A stretch of 47,271 nt of DNA from Burkholderiales bacterium RIFCSPHIGHO2_12_FULL_63_20 (GCA_001770775.1 MESA01000040.1:1-47271); one strand, 5' to 3'. Counted from the stretch's first letter, positions 1-7,202 are shown. Translations and numbers: made by a program. The notes: generated by a model not told the origin, from the letters alone.

Positions 1-2
1 AG

Positions 3-833
3 CCGCTCTGCGACTTGCCCACATGCCCACACGGCGCTACGACCACCACCGATTGTCGCCGTTGGTTTCCACACGAAACGACGAGGGGCCGTCGGAAGCC
101 TGTTGTGTTCGTCGAGGGTGTTAACGGTAGTCACGACGTTTCGCTTTACCGGGAGATTCTTACCGGTTTCTTGGTTATCCCTCGCGGCAGTTGTGACCAG
201 GTTACCCAAGCTGTTCGAGCTTTGCGTTTGAATACTCAGCTTCACCACCTACAGGTTTACGGCCTTATTGACCGTGACCGGCGCACGTCGCCAGAAATCG
301 CGGCGCTTCAGGCCGACAACATCTTCACACTGGATGTTGCAGAGGTCGAAAACCTTTTCTGCACACAGGAGGTACTGAAACTCGTCAGTGCTCGCTTGGC
401 TCGCGATACCGCGGCTGATTTCAAGCAGGCTGTCACCCAGGTCTTCAAACAGTTAAATACTGAACTTGACACGCAGGTATCGTTGCGGGTCATCGCGGAG
501 GTGAAGTTCAAGCTGAATTGCTTCGATGCGGCGGCCCGTGGAGCTCCCGCTCTATCCGCCGCTTTGCAACAACTAACTCAAGGCATCAACGTTCCTGACC
601 TGTACTCTCAATTTGAACGCGAATTTCAGACTGTTATCAATGCGACGGACTACCGAGGATTGCTGCGTCTCTACAACCGCAAGTCATTGCCAAACCAGAT
701 CGGAAACGCATTGGGGCTGAAAGCGGGGGAACTCGTCGAGTTCGTATTGCGCCTTGCGAGAACTGATGAGCGCACTGCTGTCGTTGCCGCTATCAAACCG
801 TACCTCGGCGCCTTTGCGCCCCTCGTGGCCTGA
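3..833 (+). CDS. TOPRIM-like DUF4435 domain protein, 5' end cut by the window edge
   Basis: The reading frame is open from the window edge, so the true start probably lies upstream; a TTG at 15 is the first start-like codon but has no ribosome binding site. Counting from that TTG, the protein shows the marks of a DUF4435/TOPRIM fold: the acidic FVEG (Glu34), the pair in GLIDRD (Asp86 and Asp88) and the conserved EVENLF at about 110-115. In this family the domain is a predicted metal-dependent nuclease that usually works with, or is fused to, an AAA/ABC ATPase, as in OLD-like and PARIS-type anti-phage systems (AriB is a DUF4435 protein). The ATPase part is not in view. Codons are visibly AT-richer than in the bulk of the window, which suggests acquisition by transfer. 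Domain call is fairly sure; the defence role is inference. Confidence 0.7.
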   Translation, partial: PLCDLPTCPHGATTTTDCRRWFPHETTRGRRKPVVFVEGVNGSHDVSLYREILTGFLVIPRGSCDQVTQAVRALRLNTQLHHLQVYGLIDRDRRTSPEIAALQADNIFTLDVAEVENLFCTQEVLKLVSARLARDTAADFKQAVTQVFKQLNTELDTQVSLRVIAEVKFKLNCFDAAARGAPALSAALQQLTQGINVPDLYSQFEREFQTVINATDYRGLLRLYNRKSLPNQIGNALGLKAGELVEFVLRLARTDERTAVVAAIKPYLGAFAPLVA

Positions 834-1164
834 TTCAAAGCAAGAGTAGCAAGTTTGGTCGCCGACAAAACTACCATGAGCTCTATTGCATTTGGCGGTC
901 ATGACCAATACGAGATCCATGCGCCGAAAGCTGTCTGCCACCAGCGACGGCTCTTGGCCGAAAGCGCCTAGTTGCGCACGCATCCGATAGCGGTCAATGA
1001 CTGGGCCGGAGGGTCAAGGCGAGTGACTGCTGCCAGGCTGGCCGGTGAATTCACATTGCCGGCCAATTGCGGGCGCTCACAGATGACCGCTGGGCGCCAA
1101 TTGACTGGAGCGGCGTCCACCGGCGCAAAGACCACTCACACAGGCTGGCTCGGCATTCCGCCGT
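834..1164. other. Intergenic stretch, no gene seen
   Basis: No frame here has a ribosome binding site or recognisable protein. Around 1073-1101 a short segment (GGCGCTCA followed shortly by ATGACCGCT and GGCG) resembles the core of the repeat at 2591-2702, possibly a remnant of the same dispersed element. Confidence 0.4.
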
Positions 1165-1761
1165 TCACCCCAATTTAGTACTGGCGGCTTCTGCAACTTC
1201 CAGCGCCTGCAGCATCAGTGCCAGGGTCGTAAGCGTAGCATCTGGCGTTTTCGAGAATTGGGCCTGCACGATGGCGCCATCCACTGCAAGGGCGGCAGCA
1301 CAGGCTAGGCTGGCGCGGTGTGGCGACGGGGGCAATAGCCCTTCTATGGCCGCCGTCATCTCGGCCTTGTGCTGGCGAGTGATGGCAACTACCTCCGGAA
1401 GCGCATCGCCCAGTTCGCTAACGCTGTTGAGAAAAGCGCAACCGCGAAAGTCCTCATCATGCAGCCATTCACTCAGTGCAGCGACCAAGGTAGATAGGCC
1501 GCTGGCAGACGCATGGCGTGCCAGCGCATCGGTGAACCAAGTCATCCAGCGCTCATGCCGCTGCGCGAGGTAAGCGCAGACCAGCTCGTTCTTGCTCGCA
1601 AAGTGCCGGTAGAAGGTGACCTTGGTGACGCCGGACTCCGCGATCACCCGGTCAATGCCGGTGGCACGGATACCATCTCGGTAAAACAGGCGGCAGGCGG
1701 TCAAGAGCACCCGCTGGCGCGCGGGCATCTCTGGCGTGGCGGTCGAATCGATCACGGGCAT
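1165..1761 (-). CDS. TetR/AcrR family repressor
   Basis: The 198-residue protein has the usual TetR length. The N-terminal helix-turn-helix spans about residues 13-60, with GIRATGIDRVIAESGV and the recognition helix motif VTFYRHFASKNEL typical of the family. The rest is a helical ligand and dimerisation domain that gives no ligand clue. The ATG at 1761 lies only 9 bases from a perfect 18-bp palindrome at 1771-1788, and an identical palindrome at 1809-1826 lies on the side of the divergent DUF1348 gene. The regulator therefore very probably represses itself and that neighbour, with release by an unknown inducer. The family assignment is firm; the target assignment is inferred from layout. Confidence 0.93.
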   Translation of the reverse strand: MPVIDSTATPEMPARQRVLLTACRLFYRDGIRATGIDRVIAESGVTKVTFYRHFASKNELVCAYLAQRHERWMTWFTDALARHASASGLSTLVAALSEWLHDEDFRGCAFLNSVSELGDALPEVVAITRQHKAEMTAAIEGLLPPSPHRASLACAAALAVDGAIVQAQFSKTPDATLTTLALMLQALEVAEAASTKLG

Positions 1762-1770
1762 GACAGCATT

Positions 1771-1788
1771 GTAGACAGATCTGTCTAC
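1771..1788. promoter_or_regulatory. TetR operator, copy 1 (18-bp perfect palindrome)
   Basis: GTAGACAGATCTGTCTAC reads the same on both strands. It sits 9 bases upstream of the tetR start codon, so binding here would block expression of the regulator. Confidence 0.8.
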
Positions 1789-1808
1789 TTGGTCGATACT
1801 TGAGTCTT

Positions 1809-1826
1809 GTAGACAGATCTGTCTAC
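1809..1826. promoter_or_regulatory. TetR operator, copy 2 (identical palindrome)
   Basis: This is an exact second copy of the 18-bp palindrome, 38 bp from the first centre to centre. It lies 36 bases upstream of the DUF1348 start at 1863, the expected place for repression of that gene. Confidence 0.8.
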
Positions 1827-1862
1827 ATCAACGCTCACCTTTCTTACCATGGAGCCCTCACA

Positions 1863-2330
1863 ATGTCCCAGCGCCCACCCCTGCCCCCGTTCACCCGCGA
1901 GACCGCGATCCAGAAGATTCGCCTGGCCGAAGACGCCTGGAACAGCCGTGAGCCGGCCCGCATCGTGCTGGCCTACAGCCCCGACACGCGCTGGCGCAAC
2001 CGCAGCGAATTCCCGGTCGGCCGTGTGCAGGCACAGGAGCTGCTGGAGCGAAAGTGGTTGCGTGAGCTGGACTACCGCCTGATCAAGGAGCTCTGGGCCT
2101 TCGACACCGATCGCATCGCGGTGCGCTTCGTCTACGAGTGGCACGACGATTCAGGCCAGTGGTATCGCAGCCATGGCAACGAGAACTGGGCTTTCGATGC
2201 CGATGGGCTGATGAAGCACCGCCACGCCAGCATCAACGACCGACCCATCGCCCAAAGCGAGCGCTTGTTTCACTGGCCGCTGGGGCGCCGGCCAGACGAT
2301 CACCCTGGCCTGAGTGAACTGGGCTTGTGA
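1863..2330 (+). CDS. DUF1348 / NTF2-like (SnoaL fold) protein
   Basis: The 155-residue protein matches the DUF1348 family throughout: the opening [20 protein letters not shown], the central [10 protein letters not shown] and [17 protein letters not shown] stretch (here [19 protein letters not shown]), and the end [14 protein letters not shown]. The fold is a small cone-shaped NTF2/SnoaL barrel, used by relatives as an enzyme or ligand-binding pocket; no reaction is established for this branch. The ATG at 1863 is preferred over upstream codons because GGAG at 1852-1855 stands 7 bases before it and the family begins here. It is transcribed away from the TetR gene, whose operators overlap its upstream region, so it is probably induced by a small molecule sensed by that repressor. 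Confidence 0.88.
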   Translation: MSQRPPLPPFTRETAIQKIRLAEDAWNSREPARIVLAYSPDTRWRNRSEFPVGRVQAQELLERKWLRELDYRLIKELWAFDTDRIAVRFVYEWHDDSGQWYRSHGNENWAFDADGLMKHRHASINDRPIAQSERLFHWPLGRRPDDHPGLSELGL

Positions 2331-2590
2331 GCACACTCGATGCTGAGTCTCAACGTTGCAGCAGCCCGGTATCCCGGGTCTGTGGCGTGCCGAAGGCTAT
2401 CTTGCACTCGCGGCTGAACTGAGAGGCTTGCTACTGAACGCAACAAAATACAAACCTGGAGCGGCCGCTTTGCAGCAACTGGATCTCCCCATCGAAGGAC
2501 AGCAATGGGTCATTTGTGTCAGTCGCTATACGCGCGAGCAGCCGTTCAAGCCGGCTCGCTGGTTGGTGTGCAGTCAAGCGACTGGTGTAC

Positions 2591-2702
2591 GGGGCAAAGC
2601 AGTCGGATGAGGTCATCGGCGCTCAATGACCGCTGTTGGCGATCGCTGTCGTCCAGGCAGCGCCCGCGAATGCATCAGATCAGCCTAAACCTGTCCTTGC
2701 TT
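2591..2702 (+). repeat. Diverged dispersed repeat, copy A
   Basis: Aligns almost without gaps to 4045-4157. Shared blocks include GCAAAGCAGTC, TGAGGTCA, ACCGCT, CGAATG and ATCAGCCT, with GGTCAATCG-like variation between. The two copies are in the same orientation and bracket the PEP-CTERM gene. Identity looks like roughly two thirds or more by eye. Confidence 0.65.
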
Positions 2703-2765
2703 GGCGAGCGGCCACTCCGCAGCGGTTGGCGTCGGTTGCGGCCGCAGGGCGTACACAAGGTAAGC

Positions 2766-2794
2766 GCCGTCGAGCCGACGTTCGGCTCGGCGGC
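2766..2794. repeat. GC-rich inverted repeat
   Basis: GCCGTCGAGCCGA (2766-2778) and TCGGCTCGGCGGC (2782-2794) form a 13-bp stem with one mismatch and a 3-base loop. The 9-mer ACAAGGTAA occurs on both sides (2755 and 2819). There is no T-run, so it is not an obvious terminator. Confidence 0.5.
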
Positions 2795-2980
2795 CGGCCC
2801 TGGCCTGCGAGGCAGCTATACAAGGTAAAGCAGCCCCGGTTTGCGACTGGGTGAGTACCGACTGTCCGCGCCGATCCAAATCTGATCCACTCAGTTTTCG
2901 GTCGGCATCAACACGGCTCAATGAAATAGTTACGGGGCTTTTGCCTTTGCCCCAACCATCCGGTGTGGATGCTCTCATAC

Positions 2981-2999
2981 TAATTGTGATTCTCATTTA
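2981..2999 (-). promoter_or_regulatory. Fur-box-like sequence
   Basis: Read on the minus strand the site contains AATGAGAATCACAATTA, in which AATGAGAATCA matches the strong half of known Fur boxes. The second half is degenerate. Which gene it would control is unclear: the PEP-CTERM gene promoter lies about 130 bp away. Confidence 0.35.
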
Positions 3000-3011
3000 G
3001 CCCGAGACGGC

Positions 3012-3038
3012 GCCCTTCGTAAAGGGGCATCTTTTTTT
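3012..3038 (+). terminator. Possible Rho-independent terminator
   Basis: GCCC-TT pairs with AA-(G)GGGC around a 4-base loop, leaving one bulged G, and is followed by a run of seven T residues at 3032-3038. The stem is short. No obvious gene ends just upstream, so it may be a relic or may shield the downstream AT-rich gene from read-through. Confidence 0.35.
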
Positions 3039-3123
3039 CACATTTTGCGTGTACTCGCTGCAGCCACCTCGGGAAAATCACCTCTCTCAACTAAGATGTG
3101 CATGAGAGTTGCACTTCTAGGGA

Positions 3124-3151
3124 TTGACGGATTAGGCAAATTTGAAATAAT
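3124..3151 (+). promoter_or_regulatory. Sigma-70 promoter of the PEP-CTERM gene
   Basis: TTGACG at 3124-3129 and AATAAT at 3146-3151 each match five of six consensus positions and are separated by 16 bp. Transcription would start near 3158, giving a leader of about 28 bases that contains the AAGGGGG ribosome binding site. Confidence 0.6.
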
Positions 3152-3185
3152 TTCTTTCATCACGACTCATACACAAGGGGGTTTT

Positions 3186-3806
3186 ATGCGAATTATTTTT
3201 CATTTACCACTCGCTTTAGCTTTGTGGCTGACCTCGGTCAGCGCAATTGCAGCCCCTTTGATTTTTTTGAAAACCGGTATTGAAGGCGTCGTTGCAACCC
3301 TTAACGAAAATGGGAATGATTTTACTCTGCAAATAGTTGGTGGAGAAATTAAAGCAGATGCCTCAACCATAATCCCCGCAGGAGCGGATTGGCCAATTCT
3401 CTTGACCATCACTTTAAAGGAAAGTCCCGGCGATAGTCAAAGTGATTTAGTCTCAATAACTGGCAGCGTGCATCACGAGTTCCGCCCGCATGCAGAAACG
3501 AGCCCAGGATCGACGTTATCTTTTGTTTATTCCATATTCCATGGTGATACAGAAATTACATTTAATGGAAGGGATCTTGGGCCGAACAGGCCGAATGCAT
3601 TCATCCCTCTTTCGCATGGCAATCATGTTGATTACTACAGCGGCACAGCTAACGCGAATTTTGTTGGCACGGAAGAAGATAGAGAAATATTTGGTTGGAC
3701 AGTAACACTGCAAGGAGAGCACAAGGTGCCAGAGCCCCAAATCCATCTTTTGCTATTGGGGGGGCTTTGCGCGCTAGGCATAAGCATCAATCGACAGCGC
3801 ATTTAA
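3186..3806 (+). CDS. PEP-CTERM sorting domain protein (exported)
   Basis: The 206-residue protein begins with a signal peptide (MRIIFHLPLALALWLTSVSA, cleavage near AIA-AP) and ends with a PEP-CTERM tail: VPEP at about 181-184, a hydrophobic segment LLLLGGLCALGI, and a basic end NRQRI. Such proteins are recognised by exosortase (EpsH) and sent to the cell surface or exopolysaccharide. The middle is predicted beta-rich and not recognised. The ATG at 3186 is chosen because AAGGGGG at 3175-3181 precedes it and the signal peptide starts there; the frame is open further upstream but that part lies before the promoter. The gene is strikingly AT-rich compared with its neighbours and is bracketed by direct repeats, which suggests transfer. 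No exosortase gene is in this window. Confidence 0.82.
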   Translation: MRIIFHLPLALALWLTSVSAIAAPLIFLKTGIEGVVATLNENGNDFTLQIVGGEIKADASTIIPAGADWPILLTITLKESPGDSQSDLVSITGSVHHEFRPHAETSPGSTLSFVYSIFHGDTEITFNGRDLGPNRPNAFIPLSHGNHVDYYSGTANANFVGTEEDREIFGWTVTLQGEHKVPEPQIHLLLLGGLCALGISINRQRI

Positions 3807-4365
3807 TTTGATATCCGAGTGCTCGTCGAGATTGATGCCCGCTGATTAATGATGGACACAAAACCTGAATCAGTACATCAGCGGCTACAAGCTCAAGCTT
3901 TCTGTTTCCCTGTTCAGCTAATCCATATGCCGCTTCAAGTAGCAGTGAACCGCTGCTTCGGGTCGTCTTGAGCCAGTTGCTATGCGCAGAAGCAGCAGTT
4001 CGATCCAGTTTGCTGATTGGGGTTCAGATGAACGGCTGGAGTCAGGAGCAAAGCAGTCTGTTGAGGTCACGCCCGCTTATTTACCGCTTTCAACGGTCAA
4101 TCGCCGCCTAGACGCCGCGCACGAATGTCTCAAATCAGCCTGAAACGGACCTTGATCGCCATTCCATTACAGTTCCGAGTGTGAAGCCATGCAGGGATCC
4201 CGAGAGCCGACATCCGGGGACTGCCATGGCAAGGCGCGGCTTTTGTTGCCCCCCCGGAGCGTGCGCCCTGCGCGATGTCCCGGAGTCACCGCCTGCGAGC
4301 CGATGTTGGCGCCAGACACCCGCCGTGACGCGTGGCGCGTCCAGGGGCAGTGACGCCCCCGCTGC
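3807..4365. other. Intergenic region containing repeat copy B
   Basis: No supported gene. Around 3949 the string ACCGCTGCTTCGGGTCG resembles short intergenic repeats common in this bacterial order. Repeat copy B occupies 4045-4157. A weak hairpin (GGGGC at 4344-4348 with GCCCC at 4355-4359) lies just past the stop of the DUF1428 gene but has no T-run. Confidence 0.5.
4045..4157 (+). repeat. Diverged dispersed repeat, copy B
   Basis: Same orientation as copy A at 2591-2702, nearly equal length, with the shared blocks GCAAAGCAGTC, TGAGGTCA, ACCGCT, CGAATG and ATCAGCCT in the same order and spacing. Confidence 0.65.
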
Positions 4366-4734
4366 TCAAGCCTTCACTTCGACCACCGGTTCGAAGCCGC
4401 CGAAGATCATGCGTTTTCCGTCAAAGGGCATGGGCGGGTTGCCAGGTGTGGACGGATCCATGCGCGGGTCTTCCATCATCTTCTTCATGGCTGCGTCGCG
4501 CGTAGCCTTGTCCGGCCATTCGACCCATGAAAAGGCCACCGTTTCCTCGGCTGTGGCCTGGACTGCGCGGCGGAAGTCGGTGACTTTGCCGTCGGGGACG
4601 TCGTCGCCCCAACCTTCGAGCACACGGATTGCGCCCAACTCGATGAATATCGGATCGAACTGGCGCGCGTGCTCAATGAACTTCTGCTTGTTGGCGGTGG
4701 GGACCGCGATGACGAAGCCATCGATGTATGACAT
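4366..4734 (-). CDS. DUF1428 family protein (YbaA-like)
   Basis: The 122-residue protein fits DUF1428 over its full length: the opening MSYIDGFVIAVPTANKQKF, the central GWGDDVPDGKVTDFRRAVQA, then FSWVEWPDKATRDA and the end PFDGKRMIFGGFEPVV. These are small dimeric ferredoxin-fold (dabb-like) proteins without a proven reaction. The ATG at 4734 is chosen over an upstream start because AGGAG stands 7 bases before it and the family begins with MSYIDGF. The gene stands alone between an intergenic repeat region and a decayed gene, with no evidence of an operon. Confidence 0.9.
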   Translation of the reverse strand: MSYIDGFVIAVPTANKQKFIEHARQFDPIFIELGAIRVLEGWGDDVPDGKVTDFRRAVQATAEETVAFSWVEWPDKATRDAAMKKMMEDPRMDPSTPGNPPMPFDGKRMIFGGFEPVVEVKA

Positions 4735-4943
4735 GTCTTCACTCCTGTTAAGTTGAGCGGTCAGCGCCCGCCTGAGGGCACCTCGCATCCCATCGACGAA
4801 CAACGGGAAGCAAAATCGACATAGCGTGCCTGGCGGAAGGACATGCGCCCTGTGGCGGCGCTGGAGGAACGACGCTCTATCCTCCGCGCCACCAAAGGGC
4901 CGGTCTGTGCGCTTCCAAACAGACGGATGGGGGAGGAGTCACC

Positions 4944-5015
4944 ATGCCCAAGAAGGCCTGAAGCGCAAAACGTGAGCGCCAATAGGGCTACATCAAGGAC
5001 CGCTTGATGGAGCGA
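4944..5015 (+). pseudogene. Decayed small gene resembling MPKKAW-type 'plasmid stabilization' proteins
   Basis: Reading from ATG 4944 gives MPKKA, stop, SAKRERQ, stop, GYIKDRLMER. This matches my memory of the conserved start MPKKAWSxKRERQYEHIKDSL of a small basic family often labelled plasmid stabilization or Rho-N proteins. The Trp codon after MPKKA is now TGA (4959-4961) and a TAG stands at 4983-4985. A strong ribosome binding site, GGAGGAG at 4932-4938, still precedes the ATG, so the gene was probably functional until recently. After about 5015 the similarity is lost and the BAHD gene ends on the other strand at 5049. Family recall is from memory and not checked. Confidence 0.6.
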
Positions 5016-5048
5016 GACGAGGTGACGTGCCCCTTGCAAGCGCTCGTT

Positions 5049-6467
5049 TCAAAAGTACGCCTCAATCGGCAACGATGGCTCAGCCTGCGCTGACACCGGC
5101 GTTGGGTCAGCTGCTGGCGCCGAGGCTGATGCCTGCACCTGCGCCGCCAAACTCGCCGCCACCGCCTTCAACTCAGCCTTGGTCGCAGTGAAGTGCAAAT
5201 CCACCCCGCCATCCTGCTCGGGCGTGGGCACCACCATCAACATGCGGAAGGCCACGGCACAGATGTCGTACCAGGCCGGCCCGCCTTGCCCGAAGTTGAT
5301 GTCGTACATCGGGAAGCGGGCACAGTTGTTCAAAATCAGCCCGCCGTCGAGCGTACCGGCTGCCGAGTCCCAGAACAAACGCCAGATCGACCGGCGCTGG
5401 CGGTACTGCTCCATCAGGCCCAGGTAGCTGAACAAGGTGTCGTTGCTGACCTGCTCGCTGGACGGGCGACACTTGCTGGCCAGCACGGCCACGCTGTCTT
5501 GCTCAATCTCTTGCGGGGTGTAACAGGCCTCGCCGTAGCACAGCGCGTTGCCAAAGTAGTCACGCGGGATGCGCAGTCGGCGGCGGTGCCGCAGGTCCAA
5601 CACGATGCCCACCCGGCGCGCGCGCGACGACCGAGTCAAAGGGCTGGTCACTTTCAGGCAATGCGCTGCGGCCAACTCCACCGCACTGACGCCGGCATCC
5701 GCAGGCAGGGCCCGCTTGGCCTCATCCTTCCACTGTTGCATGGTGGCCGCTGGGATGCGGAACACGCCTTTGCGCATCTTCAGGGCCTGCCAGCCCAGGC
5801 GCAGCATCACGCCCAGTCGCGCGCGCATGTCGGGGTCGCGCACCAGACCCTGCGGGGCGGGCGGTGCGTCGACCAGCCCATCGCCCACGCCCTTGCCCTG
5901 CCCCGCCTCGATCACCACCTGGTGGTCAAAAGCCGGTGTCACCACCTGCAGCCCACGTGCCATGCGCGACCAGTCGCTCATGAACTGCCAGTAGGCGGCC
6001 CCATCGAACAGGGAGTGCGGCCCGTAGCAGCATAGGATGACGCCGCCGCCCTGAAAGCGGTGCACGTTCACCTGCAGCAAGGGCATGTCCTTGTCGACCA
6101 ACTGCCAGGGGTAAAAGGGTTTGAAGTAGCGCTTGATCTGGCTGCCAAAGTCCGAATCCGGCCCGTGCGCGGGCAAGGGTTCGTCGTGCTCATGCACCCG
6201 AAACTCAATCCCAGCGTCATTGCAGTCCACGTAGACCTGGCCCTCGCCGTCCTTCTTCATGCGCCCGGCAATGAGCGGGTAGTGGCGCAGGGTCTGCACC
6301 AGGGCTTCGCGCATGTGGGCCACCTGCATGCCTTGCGGATACACCAGCGTCACCGGGATGCCGATGTGGCCGCTGAACAGGTCGAGCCCGCTGAGGTACT
6401 GCCCGGGTGCGGTCACGCCGCAGTGCAAGCGCTCATGAGACAAGAGGGTGTGCGCAGCAGACGACAT
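5049..6467 (-). CDS. BAHD-like acyltransferase (Transferase family, PF02458 type)
   Basis: The 472-residue protein has both hallmarks of BAHD acyltransferases: the catalytic HXXXD as HSLFD (His151, Asp155, followed by G) and, in place of the plant DFGWG, YDINFGQGGP at about 388-397. Length and spacing between the motifs match the plant enzymes, which transfer acyl groups from CoA to alcohols or amines in specialised metabolism. Such proteins are known mainly from plants and fungi. A low-complexity Ala/Pro tail follows at about 440-465. The gene lies 19 bases downstream of the ICMT-type methyltransferase in the same direction, so the two are probably cotranscribed and may modify the same lipid or small molecule. 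Substrate unknown. Confidence 0.8.
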   Translation of the reverse strand: MSSAAHTLLSHERLHCGVTAPGQYLSGLDLFSGHIGIPVTLVYPQGMQVAHMREALVQTLRHYPLIAGRMKKDGEGQVYVDCNDAGIEFRVHEHDEPLPAHGPDSDFGSQIKRYFKPFYPWQLVDKDMPLLQVNVHRFQGGGVILCCYGPHSLFDGAAYWQFMSDWSRMARGLQVVTPAFDHQVVIEAGQGKGVGDGLVDAPPAPQGLVRDPDMRARLGVMLRLGWQALKMRKGVFRIPAATMQQWKDEAKRALPADAGVSAVELAAAHCLKVTSPLTRSSRARRVGIVLDLRHRRRLRIPRDYFGNALCYGEACYTPQEIEQDSVAVLASKCRPSSEQVSNDTLFSYLGLMEQYRQRRSIWRLFWDSAAGTLDGGLILNNCARFPMYDINFGQGGPAWYDICAVAFRMLMVVPTPEQDGGVDLHFTATKAELKAVAASLAAQVQASASAPAADPTPVSAQAEPSLPIEAYF

Positions 6468-6486
6468 GGCGGGCGCTCCCGGCGCA

Positions 6487-7086
6487 TCAATACACGTAAG
6501 GGATCAGGCGCTTGCGGGTCTGCTTGAAGCGCGTGTAGGACTCGCCCAGGGCCGCCTCCAGCGCGGCCTCTTCCACCTGGATGCGGTAGATGTAGATGGC
6601 CCAGGAGCCAATGCACATCAGCACCAGGCTGGCGTAGTTGCCCAGCACCAGGCCCAGCCCCATCAGGGTGAGCAGGGCGCCCAGGTAAGACGGATGGCGC
6701 AGCAGGCGGTAGGCTCCGCCATCGACCACGTGGTGGTCATCGGCGATGGTGACGGTATGGGTGAAAAAAGTGCCCAGCTCGCGCCAGCAGTGCATGCGCA
6801 GCAGCATGCCGGCCACGATCAAGCCCAGACCGCCGAAATAGGCGGGATGGCGTGCCTCGGCGGGCATGGCCGAGGGGGCGTAGAACGCCAGGGCCACCGC
6901 GCCCAGTTGCAGCAGAGAGGTGCCAATCGAGATCACCAAGCCCGAGTAGCGGTCGGCGCCCTCATGGCCTGCAGAACGTTGTTTCTTCTGTTGCAGCTGG
7001 CGCGCCTCCATGGCGTAGGCCCAGATCAGAACGGCCCAGAAGGCGATGGCGTCGGGCCACACAAAGATCAAGGGTCGGTCGAACAT
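6487..7086 (-). CDS. Isoprenylcysteine carboxyl methyltransferase (ICMT)-type membrane methyltransferase
   Basis: About 199 residues with four to five membrane segments. The SAM-binding C-terminal half carries the family signature: GAYRLLRHPSYLGALL, then an EEAALEAALGESYTRFK stretch and a terminal RLIPYVY. Bacterial members methylate lipids, quinone-like compounds or small molecules, not prenylated proteins. Two ATGs are adjacent (7089 and 7086); the second has the better spacing of 5 bases to GGAG at 7092-7095. It leads a two-gene unit with the BAHD-like acyltransferase and is divergent from bktB. The family is firm; the substrate is not known. Confidence 0.85.
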   Translation of the reverse strand: MFDRPLIFVWPDAIAFWAVLIWAYAMEARQLQQKKQRSAGHEGADRYSGLVISIGTSLLQLGAVALAFYAPSAMPAEARHPAYFGGLGLIVAGMLLRMHCWRELGTFFTHTVTIADDHHVVDGGAYRLLRHPSYLGALLTLMGLGLVLGNYASLVLMCIGSWAIYIYRIQVEEAALEAALGESYTRFKQTRKRLIPYVY

Positions 7087-7202
7087 CATGTCTCCGGGCA
7101 GCTACTGTGAGAAAGTTCACGCCGATTGTGGGTGGCGGAGTTTTCAGGTCGTATGAGGGATTCACCCCGACACCCCCGACACGAGGGAGGCATGCATGAC
7201 AA

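Larger units (their letters stand above)
2331..3110. other. Long intergenic region with repeat, hairpin and regulatory-like sites
   Basis: No protein is recognisable here. The region holds repeat copy A (2591-2702), a strong GC-rich hairpin (2766-2794), a Fur-box-like site (2981-2999) and a hairpin followed by seven T residues (3012-3038). These are listed separately. The frame at 2356-2610 is open but has no ribosome binding site and matches nothing known to me. Confidence 0.6.

Noticed and set aside
2356-2610. 84-codon open frame in the large intergenic region
   Set aside because: No ribosome binding site, no recognisable protein and it runs into repeat copy A.
2591-4157. Repeats A and B as integron attC sites
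   Set aside because: No GTTRRRY/RYYYAAC core pair and no imperfect palindrome of attC type could be found in either copy.
5193-6035. Long plus-strand open frame of 280 codons opposite the BAHD-like gene
   Set aside because: It is antisense to a gene with clear motifs, has no ribosome binding site and its sequence is His/Gln/Arg-rich low-complexity typical of shadows in GC-rich DNA.
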